Source: Triops longicaudatus (Eukaryota; Arthropoda; Branchiopoda; Notostraca; Triopsidae). Taken from it: a stretch of DNA of 64,000 nt. Shown here piece by piece: positions 21,883-33,899 of the stretch (its first letter is position 1; the number at the start of each line of letters is the position of its first letter). The notes beneath the pieces were generated by a model that was given only the letters and a program-made list of their open reading frames with translations, did no database searches and had not been told where the DNA came from. A program made the position numbers and the translations under genes. Where the stretch lies: NCBI GenBank assembly GCA_022885665.1, contig JAGQDJ010000202.1, forward strand, positions 372,001-436,000, written 5' to 3'.

Positions 21883-24800
21883 TTAGTCGTCGGCACGTTG
21901 TTGATCTTCAATTATCTGTAAGGCGCCTTCCTTAGTACAGGGCCCAACACGGGTCTGTTTGTTATAGTAACTGACTCCAATGAACTGATCAGCATGCTGT
22001 AGTAATTCGGGTTTAAATGTTGAGACGAGGAACTGGGAATGCGACTTCAACTCGCTTATGATTTGCGCCAAAGCAGTGCGGTGCTGCAAATCCAACGCCT
22101 AAGTGAAATCAACAAACGTCATCTTCTGCGTAAATACCGGCACGAAAACATTACTCACATGGTCAACTTCATCGAAAATATAAAAAGGCGAAGGGTTACA
22201 CTGCTGGAGTGCAAAAATGAAAACCAAAGCTACAACCGACCGTTGACCTGTCGACAAATGACGCATATCTTGGAGAGGCTTGCCTTCCATAAAGGAGACT
22301 TGGACTAGTACACCATCGAGTGCTGCAAGATCTTCATCATCTTCAAACTAACGAAAATGGTGATTTAGAGAAATAGCCTGAAGATTGTACCGCATTACAC
22401 TTAACGACGCAGACAGCGAATACGCTGATTTTTCGATGAGAGTAAGATCACCCTGACCGCCAGGTACAAGTGAACGGAACGTTCGTTGGAAATACTGACG
22501 GACTTTGTGATACGCGACTCGTACAATCTGATTTTGGCGTTGCATTAAATAATCCACAGTCTGAAGAACTGATCTAATGTGCACACGAAGTTTCGCGGGC
22601 AGACCAAGCATTTCTTCGACTCGCTTCAGCAACTCGGCGAGAGAAGCCACATTCACCATATATAAGCCTTCATATTCTTTTAAACGTTTTTGGACTTCGT
22701 TCAGTTCATTGAAAAGCTACAAAAAAGTAAATAAAATTAGTTACGAGCACTATAATCTAATAAACTAAACACAGAAACAGCTTACCATTGCGGTATTCCA
22801 TGAAATATAAGCTCCTATGCCACTAGGAATAGATCCGAGATCCGAGATTTTCCTTTCGAGACCTTGTACTTTGACTTTGCATTCTGCCAGTTTCTCTATC
22901 AAAGATGTTCCCTGGCTTAACTTCCTTTCCATCTCCAATCGAGCAGCATTTTTCTCTTCTTTCAACTTAGCATATTCTGCTTTTTTGCTTTCTTCCTTTT
23001 CGAACAAAAACGAACAATTACAATTCTTAAAACTACAAAAAGGAATATTTTTTTTACTTCTTTGGTTAAATTTTCCAAAGTGTCTAGAATTTCGTTCAGA
23101 ACCTTTTCAGTCGAACTCAAGTGTGCTTTAGTCATGTGCAGTTCCTGTTCACACTGGAGCATTTGCGTCTCATTGTCATCGAGATCCAGTTCTTCCAATG
23201 TCTGAAAAAAAGCTTGGCTGAAACTTTTCCTTACTTAAGAAAAAGAAAGTGACGAACCTTCTTGAGCAAATTGAAAGGCGAATACTTGACGGTTTCATCT
23301 AAAAGATTTTTCTGAGCCTGAATATCATTTAAGTGTGTCAGTATTTCTGCTTGCTGCTGTTCAAGCTGCAGCAATTCCATGTTCCATGAATTGTATCTTT
23401 CTTGATCAAATGCTTCCCGTGGTGGTAATTCCTTACAGCACAGAATGAAAAGTCACAAAATAACAAATAACGAATAATCGCAACGTACTTCTTCGAGCTC
23501 CTTCGTGAGTTCTTTTTGTCTATGCGTCAGTTTTTCCAGCAACGACATGTTCTCGACCGATTTTTGCGTTTCGCGGACGAGACGACTTTGATCATGTAAA
23601 GTTTCGTTTGCTAAACCATTACTGAGCTTCTGACTATCACGTCTGAAAAAAAAAACAGAAATCGGGAAATGTATATACTGTACATTCTGATCTAATCGTT
23701 AATAATTACAGTGATTTTTTTTTAGTACGTATTCTATTCAAATTGAAAATCTGGGTAAAAAGCATCCTCCACAATTATATTTCTCTCGCTTATTCCAGCA
23801 CATAGCGATTACCTGAATACTTCTAGTTTGAAGGTATGCTTCTCAACGTTGGAGACGACTTCATTATAAGCTTTCTCTGATTGGTCCAACTCTTCCTGCA
23901 GATGCTCGATCTCCGTTTGTATTTCTTTCACCTGTCGGAAGAAAGCTGTGCGGGCATTGTACAACTTAAAACGTGAGCGCATGGGATTCACATAACCGCC
24001 CATCACCCAACCATGACTCGAAGCTTGGTCCCCATCAAAGGTCACGCAATTTACGCGATGGCGCCCAGCTAATTCAATGGCGATGTCAACTGTTTGGCAC
24101 AAGAGTGTCGAGCCAAACAGCTTCTGATAGACTTTGTTAAATTTTTCGTCGAAGTTTAGTTTGTCAATCAAAGGCACAGCTTTCTATCATACAAAACAAA
24201 AATCATTCATATGTCTACAACGAATGTTTAATGAGTGTTTCACTCCACCTCAAGCCACGGATAGGAAACAGGTCGCAGGCGGAGTGACTGCAACGGCAGA
24301 AAAGTCACTTCCCCTGGCAAATTACGTTGATTCATGGCTTCCAGGATTTCTTTCGCCACTACATCTCGACCTATTATATGGTGAAACAGAGACCCACCCG
24401 CTGTTACTTCCACTGCTATCTTAACAGACTCGCTGCATGTGAAGTTATCAATAACTAGCCCATAATATTCGTCCGCTACTTGCTGCTGAGTGTTATCACC
24501 TTGCCTGAAACTCTTCAAGACTTCCTGGATGGATTCCAGTCCATCTAAAACGGCCTAAATAATTTACAATATACGAATCAATATTTTCCTATTTTTCCCT
24601 ATCAAATTGGTGAAAATAACGAGCCATTACCGTGCTTGCCAAAGAACGCAGACGATTTCTGTCAAGTTCGTACTGCTTGTGTAACGCGGCGAGTTCTTGT
24701 TCTTTCCCCATTCGCTTGTTGAAGAGAGCCCTTGATAAACATAAAGCTTGTTATTTGAAACAGAGGCTGAATAAGAAGGCTGTTACGTTTTCTCAATCCT

Positions 24801-27374
24801 AAGCTGTTTTTCTTCTCTATTTAGGGCGTAAAGACTGTTTTCCATTTCTTTCAAAACCACTATTCTGTCGTTATATTCCTGAAAACACAGAAAAACATCA
24901 TAAGCAACATACCTAATAACAATATAAAGTTCAAACAACGATATTACTTTGGCTTCTTTCCTACGCGATTCTTCGATCTGTTCCAATTCTTCAATTTTTA
25001 CCATACCCACGTCGATGCTTTCTTTTACGCTGCGCATCTTGTGATTCAAAACGCTGAGTTCCTCACGAATGGCCTTATCGCGTTCTTCTTTGCTCGAAAA
25101 CTGGTGACTTCTTGCATACTGCGTTGTCAAACTGTCCATGTGTTCTTTTACCCTATTCATCCTTTTGGAGACGCAGAGAAATGGAAATACTGGAACGAAT
25201 ATTTCGTACTTTAACATACTTTTTGGAAATGTCATCTTTATTCAGCGTCAGTTCATTAAAAACTCTCACAACGGCTTCCAAATCGTTTTGAGCTTTGGAC
25301 ATCTCTATAGCAGCTTCTTCGCATTTCATTTGAATATGTTGCTATAGTTCATAAAAATTAAATAGTACTACTGCAAGCACGTGTTCACATAAAAATACCT
25401 TTTCTTCCTTTCTAATATCGCACGAGGCTTTCAACTCTTCTAGATGCTTCGTTAAACGTTCAGTCTCTAAGCGTAATTCGGCAACCTGAACACGGGCACC
25501 ATTTTCCATCTCTCGAGTAATACTAATCTGCTCTTTTATGGAATAGAGCTTTGCAGCCACTTGGGATGCCTTTGTTCTTGCTTCATTAAACTTTCCCGTG
25601 TCCGCTGATTGGTTGATTTTTTCGACATTTTTTTGGACCTCTGCCAAGATTTTCTTTTCGGTTTGTAACTGCCTGTTAATCAGGGCGTAAGTCAAAGCGC
25701 GCTTTTCTCTATCGAGACGCTGAAATTCGACAAGTTCTTTACAAAACAGTTGGAGAGTCTCTTTTAGCTCTCGGACAGTGTCACCGCTGCGATCCAGCCT
25801 TTCAAGTTTAGCTGACAAAAATTCTAGGTAAAATGCAGAAGCTTAGCGCGAGAGTATGCTAATATCATCAAAAAATTTACCGTTAATCTGTAGTAGGAAC
25901 TTTTTGCATCTGCTATCAGAAATGCGTACCCTTGCAACTTGCTTTATGCACAGCAAGTTTTGCGACGCAGACGCACTAGCCAATTCGTTAACCTGAACGT
26001 AATAAAATTAGGCCACTCGCAAAACGAAATGTTTACCGAGCTTTACTTTTCCCTGTTTGATTATGTAGTATGGATTGTGAACTACGAAGCCAAGGTGTTC
26101 GAATAGTTTGAGAGCTTCTTTCTTCGTCGTACTTTTTCGGTTGATGTAATATTGGTCCTTTTTCAAAGAAATAACCCGACGCAGTATTACTTCGTCACTG
26201 TCAACCTACAAAGCGAGAAGTGGTCATGCAGAATGGCTACAAATAAACTTCAGACAGTTGGAAATGAAAGGTAGACCCTCGGTTTAACGAATTTACATTA
26301 CGGTTGCTTGTGACAAATGCGATAACTGACGATAAATCTGCTATTGCATTCATTTATAACATTAATTGCCAATTGCACAGGAAATAAGAGCTTCTTCCTT
26401 AGTTCTTTTGTTTTTCTCATGTAAAGCTTTGATTTTTTTTCTTCTGTTCGCCATATCTACCATCCGGAGGGTGACTAAGTCTGTTTCCATTGCCACCTAA
26501 GCCCTTGTGATCGAGGAAGTAGAAAAGATTACCGAGCAGATTTGTTCAATATCACGATCTCATTATATCTATGCACTAATACACAGACTAACTTATCCAA
26601 ACCTATGTATCCGAGCGAATGTAGTATGGTGATACGTGACATACCGCTCGGCAATACGTGTTTATTGGCAGTGAAAACATAGCCTACAGCGCAGAAATGC
26701 ATCCAAGAGAAACGTTACTTCAGAAATGTAATAGTGGTGAAACAAGGTATCAGTTGCTGTTAAAATGACAAAGTTATTCAAAACTACAACGCAAATTACA
26801 CAAAAAGGCTGAACATAATCAAAGAAATATTTCTTTTCTGCTCGAAGATTAAAATGTACAGTACTTTTGTAGTTGGTACAAACTTAAAATTTGTATGTTA
26901 AAAAATCATTTTACGGAACTCAACTAAAATTCTGTTTTAGGTTTATAACGATACTGGCTTTCCTTCACAGAATCGTAAATCGAGGGTCAACTAGGTGTAA
27001 AATGAATATATACCGGAAAGGATTTATCAGAATTATCGAGTACAATTTCCACAAAGGCTGTCTGAACTTTAAGCCCAGATCCTTCGTGTAGTAGTGAAGC
27101 TCGGGTCGTCTGTCGGGCGTAAAACGTGTCTCCATTCATGACGAAATCAATGGCTAGAACGGCATGAGTCCGTGAAAATGGTCAAAGTGAAGGAAGAAAC
27201 TTGACCATTAGTAGGCCACGTTATCCTAAGATAATCCTTACCACTAAAGAGGTTACTCTTCCCAGCTCCATTATAGCCTACAATGACGTTCAGTTGCGGA
27301 TTCAACACGATGACAACCTGTTCTTTGTAACTCTTGAAACCTTCAATAATTACCTTAGAAAGACGAAATTTCAA
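21883..27374 (-). CDS. Divergent SMC3-like cohesin ATPase
   Basis: Eighteen exons join in frame to 1192 residues (SMC3 is about 1217): 27374-27242, 27153-27014, 26205-26047, 25992-25881, 25823-25399, 25341-25220, 25161-24948, 24878-24787, 24730-24631, 24554-24249, 24183-23813, 23642-23489, 23431-23258, 23201-23058, 22995-22786, 22716-22399, 22347-22159 and 22098-21883 (TAA). The order is an N-terminal head with Walker A GYNGAGKSN (33-41), coiled coil, hinge (about 500-650, VIDNFTCSESVKIAVEVTAG), coiled coil, and a C-terminal head with LSTGQ (1089-1093) and Walker B FYIFDEVD. SMC3 rather than SMC1/2/4 is shown by KKDQYYINRK, NPYYIIKQGK and NLPGEVTFLPL. Divergence is strong: canonical GRNGSGKSN, LREVAGTRVYDERKEES and LSGGQKSLVAL are all altered. 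Lys106-Lys107, matching the acetylated pair of SMC3, remain. All phases agree and no stop interrupts, so it is not an obvious pseudogene. Confidence 0.93.
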
Positions 27375-27689
27375 AACATTTTTACAACTATTTTATCCAA
27401 TATTTTATTTTTCCTTACCCGTTTGATATACATGCTTACAGCTTTAAATCATGTCATAAAAAGTCGAAAAACACATGTAGTCAGCTGAAAGCCTCAACCA
27501 GACTTTTGTTCGACAGTCACAAAGCGCGCGAAATCGCATACAGCAACTGTCGATACTATCGATAACGGTCGAATAAAGTTTCGATAACGATATGGTGAGT
27601 TTTCTCAGAAAGCCAGGCTGGTTGTTTGGTACCCTAGCAACAAGAATGCGTCCTTCTGCCTTGAGACCATAATAAAGTCCAACCCAAAT
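27375..27689. promoter_or_regulatory. Bidirectional promoter between the SMC3-like and DYNLT1 genes
   Basis: Only 315 bases separate the two divergent start codons. A perfect palindromic TATCGATA (27557-27564), the DRE/DREF core-promoter element of arthropod housekeeping and replication genes, lies inside, with a second TCGATAACGATA-like stretch about 25 bases further. No TATA box seen. Confidence 0.65.
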
Positions 27690-28155
27690 ATGGAACCGGA
27701 TAAAGAAGACAATCAATCTGAAGATGTAAGTTGAACCGTATGTTTTAAAATTACAGTATAAATATATTTCATATTTATTTAGAGCCAGTTCGTGGTAGAT
27801 GAAGTTAGCGCCATAATTAAAGATGCCGTGGAGACCGTTATTGGAGGGAATACCTACCAACATTCCAAAGTGAATCAATGGACCTCAGCGATTATGGATT
27901 CTTGTCTAGCTGCCTTAGTCAAACTCCAAAAGCCTTTTAAATACATAGGTAATGTCACTTCAACATACTAGTTTGCTGCTTCATTCCAATCGTTGTTTTC
28001 GTGCAGTTACATGTGTGATAGTCCAAAAGAACGGGGCGGGGCTCCACACGGCAAGTTCGTGTTTCTGGGACAATAATACAGATGGTAGTTGCACTTTACG
28101 TTGGGAAAATAAGACCATGTACTGCATCGTTTCCGTATTCGGTTTAGCTATTTAA
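27690..28155 (+). CDS. DYNLT1: Dynein light chain Tctex-type 1
   Basis: Light chain of cytoplasmic dynein that binds the intermediate chain and cargo adaptors. Exons 27690-27725, 27783-27948 and 28007-28155 (TAA) give 116 residues. Nearly unchanged family blocks: FVVDEVSAIIKDAVETVIGG, YQHSKVNQW, KPFKYI, VTCVIVQKNGAGLHTASSCF, DGSCTLRWENKTMYCIVSVF. AATAAA at about 28273-28278. It is transcribed divergently from the SMC3-like gene. Confidence 0.97.
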
Positions 28156-28278
28156 TAATGCTGTATCAAACCTCCCTTTCTTCCCCCCTCAGCTTATTAT
28201 TGGCAGGAATTTTGCACATTTTTGTTCTACTGGTATTCAAAAGTCTCATCTAATTGTACGAAATGTGTACGAAATAAA

Positions 28279-28844
28279 AATAATTAATCTCTTGTTATGT
28301 CAGTTATGTCTCTTATCTATCGTATGATATTAAATCGTGAGTATTTTCTCTAGACCCATGAAAAGTCGTGAGTTTAAATTTTGGGCGCTATGCTTCGCCT
28401 GTTCTCAGTACTAGCGGCATTTAACGCTGGCTGAAACTTCGATTGCGTTTCTTTATTACTGATAGCCAAACCATAGGCAATAAAATTAGAAAAAAAACAC
28501 AGTGTCCACCACTTAAATGAGTAGTAATTGAATACTCTACACAATTGAGTAAAAAGTTTCAGGGGGATGTTAAACCCCCTTATCCCCCTATTGATACGAA
28601 AATAGTGTTACATCAAACGCTTAGTAATACACCAAACTGAAAATTTTCCCAGCAACAAACTGTATTCAATTGACTAGAATTTCAAGAATGCATTTGTTCG
28701 CAAAAAGCATCGTTAAAATTTGACGCTTAAGCTGACATTCGTACACTTTCAAGGTTTCACAAGACGAGCACGCACACACCACAAATTCAGCTAAGAGCAA
28801 CGAACGAGAAAGCTAAATACATGTCAACAACCTGGCGAAACAAA
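28279..28844. other. Intergenic between convergent DYNLT1 and CEP97
   Basis: Nothing recognised; should contain the CEP97 3' UTR. Confidence 0.4.
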
Positions 28845-31800
28845 TTATGAATGTGAGTTTTCAGCAATTTCAGTAACAGACGTGAGCAAATTCTGGGCCA
28901 ATTCCAACGCAAAATGTTTGACTTCGAGAGGTGCCTGAGGAGAAGGGGCTGTTTGCTTAACATCTTGGACAGTCTGTAGTAAAGCTAAGCTAGTGGGGCG
29001 TTTAGTTGTACTGGAACAGTCACACACAGGTGTTTCGCCTATATATGAAAGAATTTTCTGCAAAGCGTGGGTCAGTTGCTGAACTTGCGTTTGCAAATTT
29101 TGACATGTCTCCGCCAAGCGCTCCACGGCCGGTGAACATTCTCCATTTTGCAGTGTAGAAACCTAGTTACAAAAAAGGTCCAATCAAAGTTACAACTGTT
29201 TAGCTAGAATTTGCTTGATTCTACTCCAAACTTACTTGAAGAGTCAGGCGTCTCACATTTTCTTCTTGCTCAATGCGCAGCTGCCGTTCTTTCTCGAGAT
29301 CATTCCTCGTAGCTTCCAATGTTGCACTCAAATCCCTAAAAACAGATAGTTTACAATCAATAAATATTCAACTTTACATACATGTATGTAATTCACACAT
29401 CTACTTGTAATGTGAGTCTAATATTTATTACAAATGTCCTGGCGTAAAAACTAATTAAAAAGCTTTAAGACACTGAAGTGAAACAAAGGTTCTAAGCGCA
29501 AAAATAATACGGACTGAAGTAAAAGTCTGAGTCTACGTGAAAAGTTGTTAGGCTAATAACTTACCGAACATGACTTTCCGTCCGTGATTGCCTGATTTCC
29601 TCTTTAACTTCTTGCACTTCGGTGTTCAAGTTCCTCGTCTGATACCCTCTCCAATACTTCTGAATGGTTAGCGCTGCTTTTTCCTCTGGTAAGCGGACTC
29701 TGGGCGTAGGCTGGGTTTGCGGAGGTAAACTTCCGGGTACCTTCTTTGCTGTGGGTAGCTTCGATCCAATTTTAGGCTTGACTAACCCGTTGGATATCGT
29801 CTTTTTGATGCTCGTAACCAACTTCGCCGTGTTCTGCTGTTGAGAAATTTCGCTATCTTCGCTTCCCGTGGTATCATCGTCTGTATTCGTTAACGGAAAC
29901 TGGGGAATACGTTTACGACGCGTTGGAGGCGACGGAGTGCGTTTGGGACCAGGAGCCACGTTAAGATGTGATGATGAGGATGACTTGATCGGTGGCTCCA
30001 GTGACTTTCTGGCGACCGTGGGTATTTTAGGTACAGGTTTCTTTTCTTCGTCTTTGGCACCGCTAGCTAAATTTTTCCCACTAGAGCACCTTAGAACTTT
30101 TGTGGCGTTAGGGTTGACTAAAAAGGAATCCGACTGACGCCAGACTCTAGGTTGTTCGTTGGGTTCCGAGGCAAAAAGTTGCGCGTCTAAGCTTTGTGAC
30201 ATAAACTCGGGCATAGGCTGTGAAAAAATGTCTTCGCTGTTCGGTGTGATGCAACCATCAATGAGATCAGACTCGGGGTAAGTTTCTGATGGGATAACGT
30301 ACGTTTTAGTCAGAGAAGGGAATAATTCGCTGTCCAAGGCCTTGTCAAACGTCCTGGAGTTCACCAACGCTTTACTGGCTTCGCCTTGGCTAGCGCTTCC
30401 TGTTTTTGGAGGTGGAGTCTTTTCTGTTTCTACATTGGCAGACTTGCGAACACTACACCGGACAATACCTACACGACGCATAAAATAACAATATTAATAT
30501 TTAAAAAAAATAATAACAAAGAGCAATTTAAGATCAGACGTGGAAAGTTCGTCGTCTCATTTACCTAAGGACGACGGAGCACTTTTCCGTAAAGGCGTGC
30601 GACGTTTTAACAATGGGGATGGAGAATTGGGCGTGCGGGACGCTTCCGCAAAAAGGGACTCCGGAGGAGTTTGTCGCGTTGAGTTAAAGGTCTTCTGTGG
30701 CTTGTCTTCTTCATTTCTCTTATCCTTTCTCTCCTCACCAATGGAGGCGTAAAAAGACCCCGCTAGCGATAACGACTGAAGGTATTCCAGTAAGGCTTGG
30801 TGCTCGCCCATTTTGAAATGACGTCCTTTACCTTGTGAATACAGCCACTCTGCTTTCAAGCTACGAGAACATGTTAAGGGCTTTAAAACAGAAAGCACAG
30901 GCATATTGGTTACCTTTCTTTTGATTGAACGAGTGAATCATCCATGATTTTTAAGGTCAGCAACCAATTGATAACAAAGGGGCGGTAATCTTGAGATCTA
31001 TAGATACATAAACTTGCTTTTGAACTACGGGAAACCACAGGCAGTCATGAGGGAACAGGTTAACTTACGCGAAGCTCGCTACGCATGGATTTCCCATTAT
31101 GGAAAACTGTTCAATAGACGTAAGATGAGCGAGTCGGGACACCTCATTCAAATCCGTGATGAGGTTATCAGCCAAAGTTAGGCACATAAGGCTGGACGGC
31201 AAGTATCTTTCACAAAATTGCAAAGTTTTAATGCGGTTTGAGTGAAGGTTCAGTTTCTAGGGACAGAAAAACCAAGAAGTTTTTTATATTTTAGGTAGTT
31301 TTGGTTTCGTGAAGTTTACCTTCAGATTCTTGAGAAAGGAAAGGTCTGGAATGACAGGAATCATGTTTTCAGACAGGTCCAAAATTTCCAAATTTACGTT
31401 GCTGTTAAGGTGCTCTATACTCTGCAACGAAATTAGAGATCCAGCGTAAAGATTCTGATGTCACCATACGGTCCATAAAGGAAAACGGCTGTATAACAGT
31501 TACAACAACGCACCAAGAAATAGAGAGAGAGCAAGAATATCCCAGACTCGCTGTTTAATCTAGCTACTCAATGTTGAGGATTTTCCCCCTAGTTTCAATT
31601 AAATATCGAAAAATTTTACTTTTATGCTATTTCCAGCCAAGTTCAGTGTGGTGAGGTGACCTAGGTCACGTAAACCTTCGATGGAGACGATACTGTTGTG
31701 AGATAAGTTGAGTATTCTGAGACTATAAAGGCGAGCGACTCCATACATCCGCAATAGCTGATTATGGGACGCAGAAAGCTAAATACAAAAGAAATAGATG

Positions 31801-32101
31801 ATTCCATTAATAAAACGCGACATGTGTTCTACTGTCAGGTGTACCTTTTGCAGACTGCTGTACGTATCCACGTTATCCAAGCGAGGAAGCTCATTATGAT
31901 CCAGCAAGAGAGTAGAAAAGTGCAGTTGATTAGCTTGTGCAGCATCTATTTTTTTCAACCTTTTACGGGTTAAGTCCAGAACGTCCATTTGTTCTTCTCC
32001 TACAAAACAAACAAAACATAGCAACATTAGCAACTTTTTGAAGACTGGGAATATATATCTACTTTTCTTGTAGTACAAACTGATTTACCTGACGTAGCCA
32101 T
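28845..32101 (-). CDS. CEP97: Centrosomal protein of 97 kDa (leucine-rich repeats and IQ motif)
   Basis: CEP97 partners CP110 at the distal end of centrioles and restrains cilium formation. Ten exons join in frame to 772 residues: 32101-32089, 31999-31845, 31778-31620, 31421-31320, 31256-31069, 30997-30914, 30860-30565, 30468-29565, 29335-29236 and 29162-28845 (TAA). The N-terminal ~200 residues are leucine-rich repeats (STLLLDHNELPRLDN, LRILNLSHNSIVSIEGL, LTTLNLAGNSIK), then an LRR cap with QDYRPFVINWLL. The diagnostic family block SLKAEWLYSQGKGR follows. The middle is low-complexity (Ser/Pro/Lys). An IQ motif, LTIQKYWRGYQTRN, sits at about 598-612 and a coiled coil follows. The protein is shorter than the human one (865), mostly in the disordered middle. 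Confidence 0.95.
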
Positions 32102-32507
32102 GGCTGTAAAATCAAGCTTTGGCTCAACACTTAACTCCTTTAAACGGAGACGAAAAGCGCAGCTATTTTCCTCTGCTGAGCATTCCTCTTCTCATAGCGC
32201 CGTCGCCAACCTAAATAATGCGCAAAGAGTGAAAATTTGGAAAGAGGAGTACTGCAGGAAGGAAGTCAGACTAACTTATCCAAGTTACACAAACGCCATC
32301 TCGTAAATAAGTCTACTGTGTTGGAGTCATCCACGCAGAAAATCCGCAATTTTGATTTATACCGCCGAAAACCGATGAAAGAAAATCATTTTCAAGTGTA
32401 GCTAGTTATTTATGCATCAACTATAGAATGCCGATGGATATGTCTAAAGTTTTTCTCTTAAAACTCTTGGAAAATTTTTTTTATAAGAGCACCAGGATAT
32501 TTTAGAG

Positions 32508-32697
32508 CAGTGGTGCCCAACGTTTTTTCACCCGAGGGCCGCGCGCGACATGATATAAAATCTCGCGGGCCTGAACGTTCCGGTTTCGCCAGAACCATGC
32601 CGACCTTAAAAATGAAATTATGCAGTGATATACATGAGCGGTATAAATGAGCGGGCCGTATGAGGCATCTTCGCGGGCCGTAGGTTGGGCACCACTG
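32508..32697. mobile_element. hAT-type MITE, 190 bp, with perfect target-site duplication
   Basis: Terminal inverted repeats CAGTGGTGCCCAAC (32508-32521) and GTTGGGCACCACTG (32684-32697) are exact reverse complements. The element is flanked by a perfect 8-base direct repeat TTTTAGAG (32500-32507 and 32698-32705), the target-site duplication size of hAT transposons. The interior holds repeated GCGGGCC blocks and no coding capacity, so it is a non-autonomous copy that needs transposase from elsewhere. The intact duplication suggests a fairly recent insertion. Confidence 0.92.
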
Positions 32698-32705
32698 TTT
32701 TAGAG

Positions 32706-33282
32706 CATAAGCTTTTATTAATTATGCCGTAGAAAATGTTGCCTCAATTTTCCATAATTTAATGTCAAGATAAACGCTTATCCGAAATTGTTAATCGCTG
32801 TAAGTTACCTAGAAGAGCCTGAGAATCCCATTGGTATAAGCGTGTTATATTGTTAGAGTAAATAATGTACAAAAAAATCGACTACCATTTTTATTTATTT
32901 GAAAAAAAAAAGCGTTCGGAGGGTTTTGCACCACAGTCGGAGTTTACACCTTCTACTCTAACCATTTAACTTCCAACAGATGCTGATCATATTGAACTTA
33001 ATAGAACGGAAACGGGGGATTAGGGTTAATGTACAGGTAAGCGAATATTCTGCTGAACCGTTGTAATTTAAGTGTTCTCCACGCACGAATATGGACCAGT
33101 AAACCTATACGCGATTATGAGAATCTGAAAGCTAATCATTTTAACTTACAGCTTACTACGTATAAAAACAAGTCGACATTGTGACTTTAGTACTTGTCTT
33201 TTATTTACAAATTATCTTCATTTAAAAAAAAAAAAACATATCAGTCTGACGTAGGTTTACACCAGTAATAATGCTGCGTTGC
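32706..33282. other. Intergenic, about 0.6 kb
   Basis: AT-rich; nothing recognised apart from the 3' flank of cuticle gene 2. The segment 32102-32507, between CEP97 and the MITE, is also without recognised features beyond the CEP97 5' region. Confidence 0.4.
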
Positions 33283-33793
33283 TTACAGCACACCAGCGGC
33301 ACGAAGATCGGCCAAAAGCTTGACAACGTGTTCAGGCATAGGAGGAGGGGTTGGAATATGGTCACCACGGGGTTGGAATCCATTTTCATCAGCAATGAAA
33401 CTCATGGTGATGACGGTACCGTCCGGAGCGGTGTAAGAGTATCCTCCTTGGGAGACAACTCCAGCGTCGGTAGGCGTAATTTGTTTCAGTTGTCCCGACT
33501 CTTGGCGGGAAACGCCATCTCCGGTTTGGAAGCTGTATCAAGCGATTAGGGATACAGCATTGCTATTTCTAATACGTAACGAAATTGAGTCCAATCTTAC
33601 CTAAAGTTGTAACTTCCGTCTCCATTCACTTCCTGCTGTTGGCTGATGATGGGCACTGGAGTTTGATTTTGAGGGCGAGCCAAAGCTACGGCCAAAAGAG
33701 CAGCAAGGATGATCTGACACACAAAAATAAAATGCCAAAAATGTAAAATTTTCAGTTCAGATACTACGCAAATGCTTAGCTCACCAATTTCAT
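33283..33793 (-). CDS. RR-1 type cuticle protein 2 (chitin-binding type 4)
   Basis: Exons 33793-33785 (MKL), 33713-33601 and 33532-33283 (TAA) give 123 residues with the same three exon lengths as cuticle protein 1. The signal peptide is MKLIILAALLAVALA, then RPQNQTPVPIISQQQE. The RR-1 domain reads DGSYNFSFQTGDGVSRQE, QGGYSYTAPDGT and MSFIADENGFQPRGDHIP, and the C-terminus TPPPMPEHVVKLLADLR. It differs from the paralogue mainly in the linker (QLKQITPTDAGVV against AQKQITPEEAGQT). Position on the opposite strand 13 kb away suggests an inverted duplication or later rearrangement. Confidence 0.96.
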
Positions 33794-33866
33794 GGTTGAT
33801 GAATTTGGCTGCACAAACTTGAAAGGAAGGATGATGTACTGTGATGTTCCAAACCGATCACACCGG

Positions 33867-33874
33867 CTTTTATA
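33867..33874 (-). promoter_or_regulatory. TATA box of RR-1 cuticle gene 2
   Basis: TATAAAAG on the minus strand, about 75 bases upstream of the ATG, matching the arrangement of cuticle gene 1. Confidence 0.7.
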
Positions 33875-33899
33875 CGAAAAATTCACGAATGGCATTGAG

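Noticed and set aside
22039..22308. Plus-strand open frames within the SMC3-like gene (for example at 22039, 22817, 24134)
   Set aside because: Shadows of the minus-strand exons, which join in phase and match SMC3.
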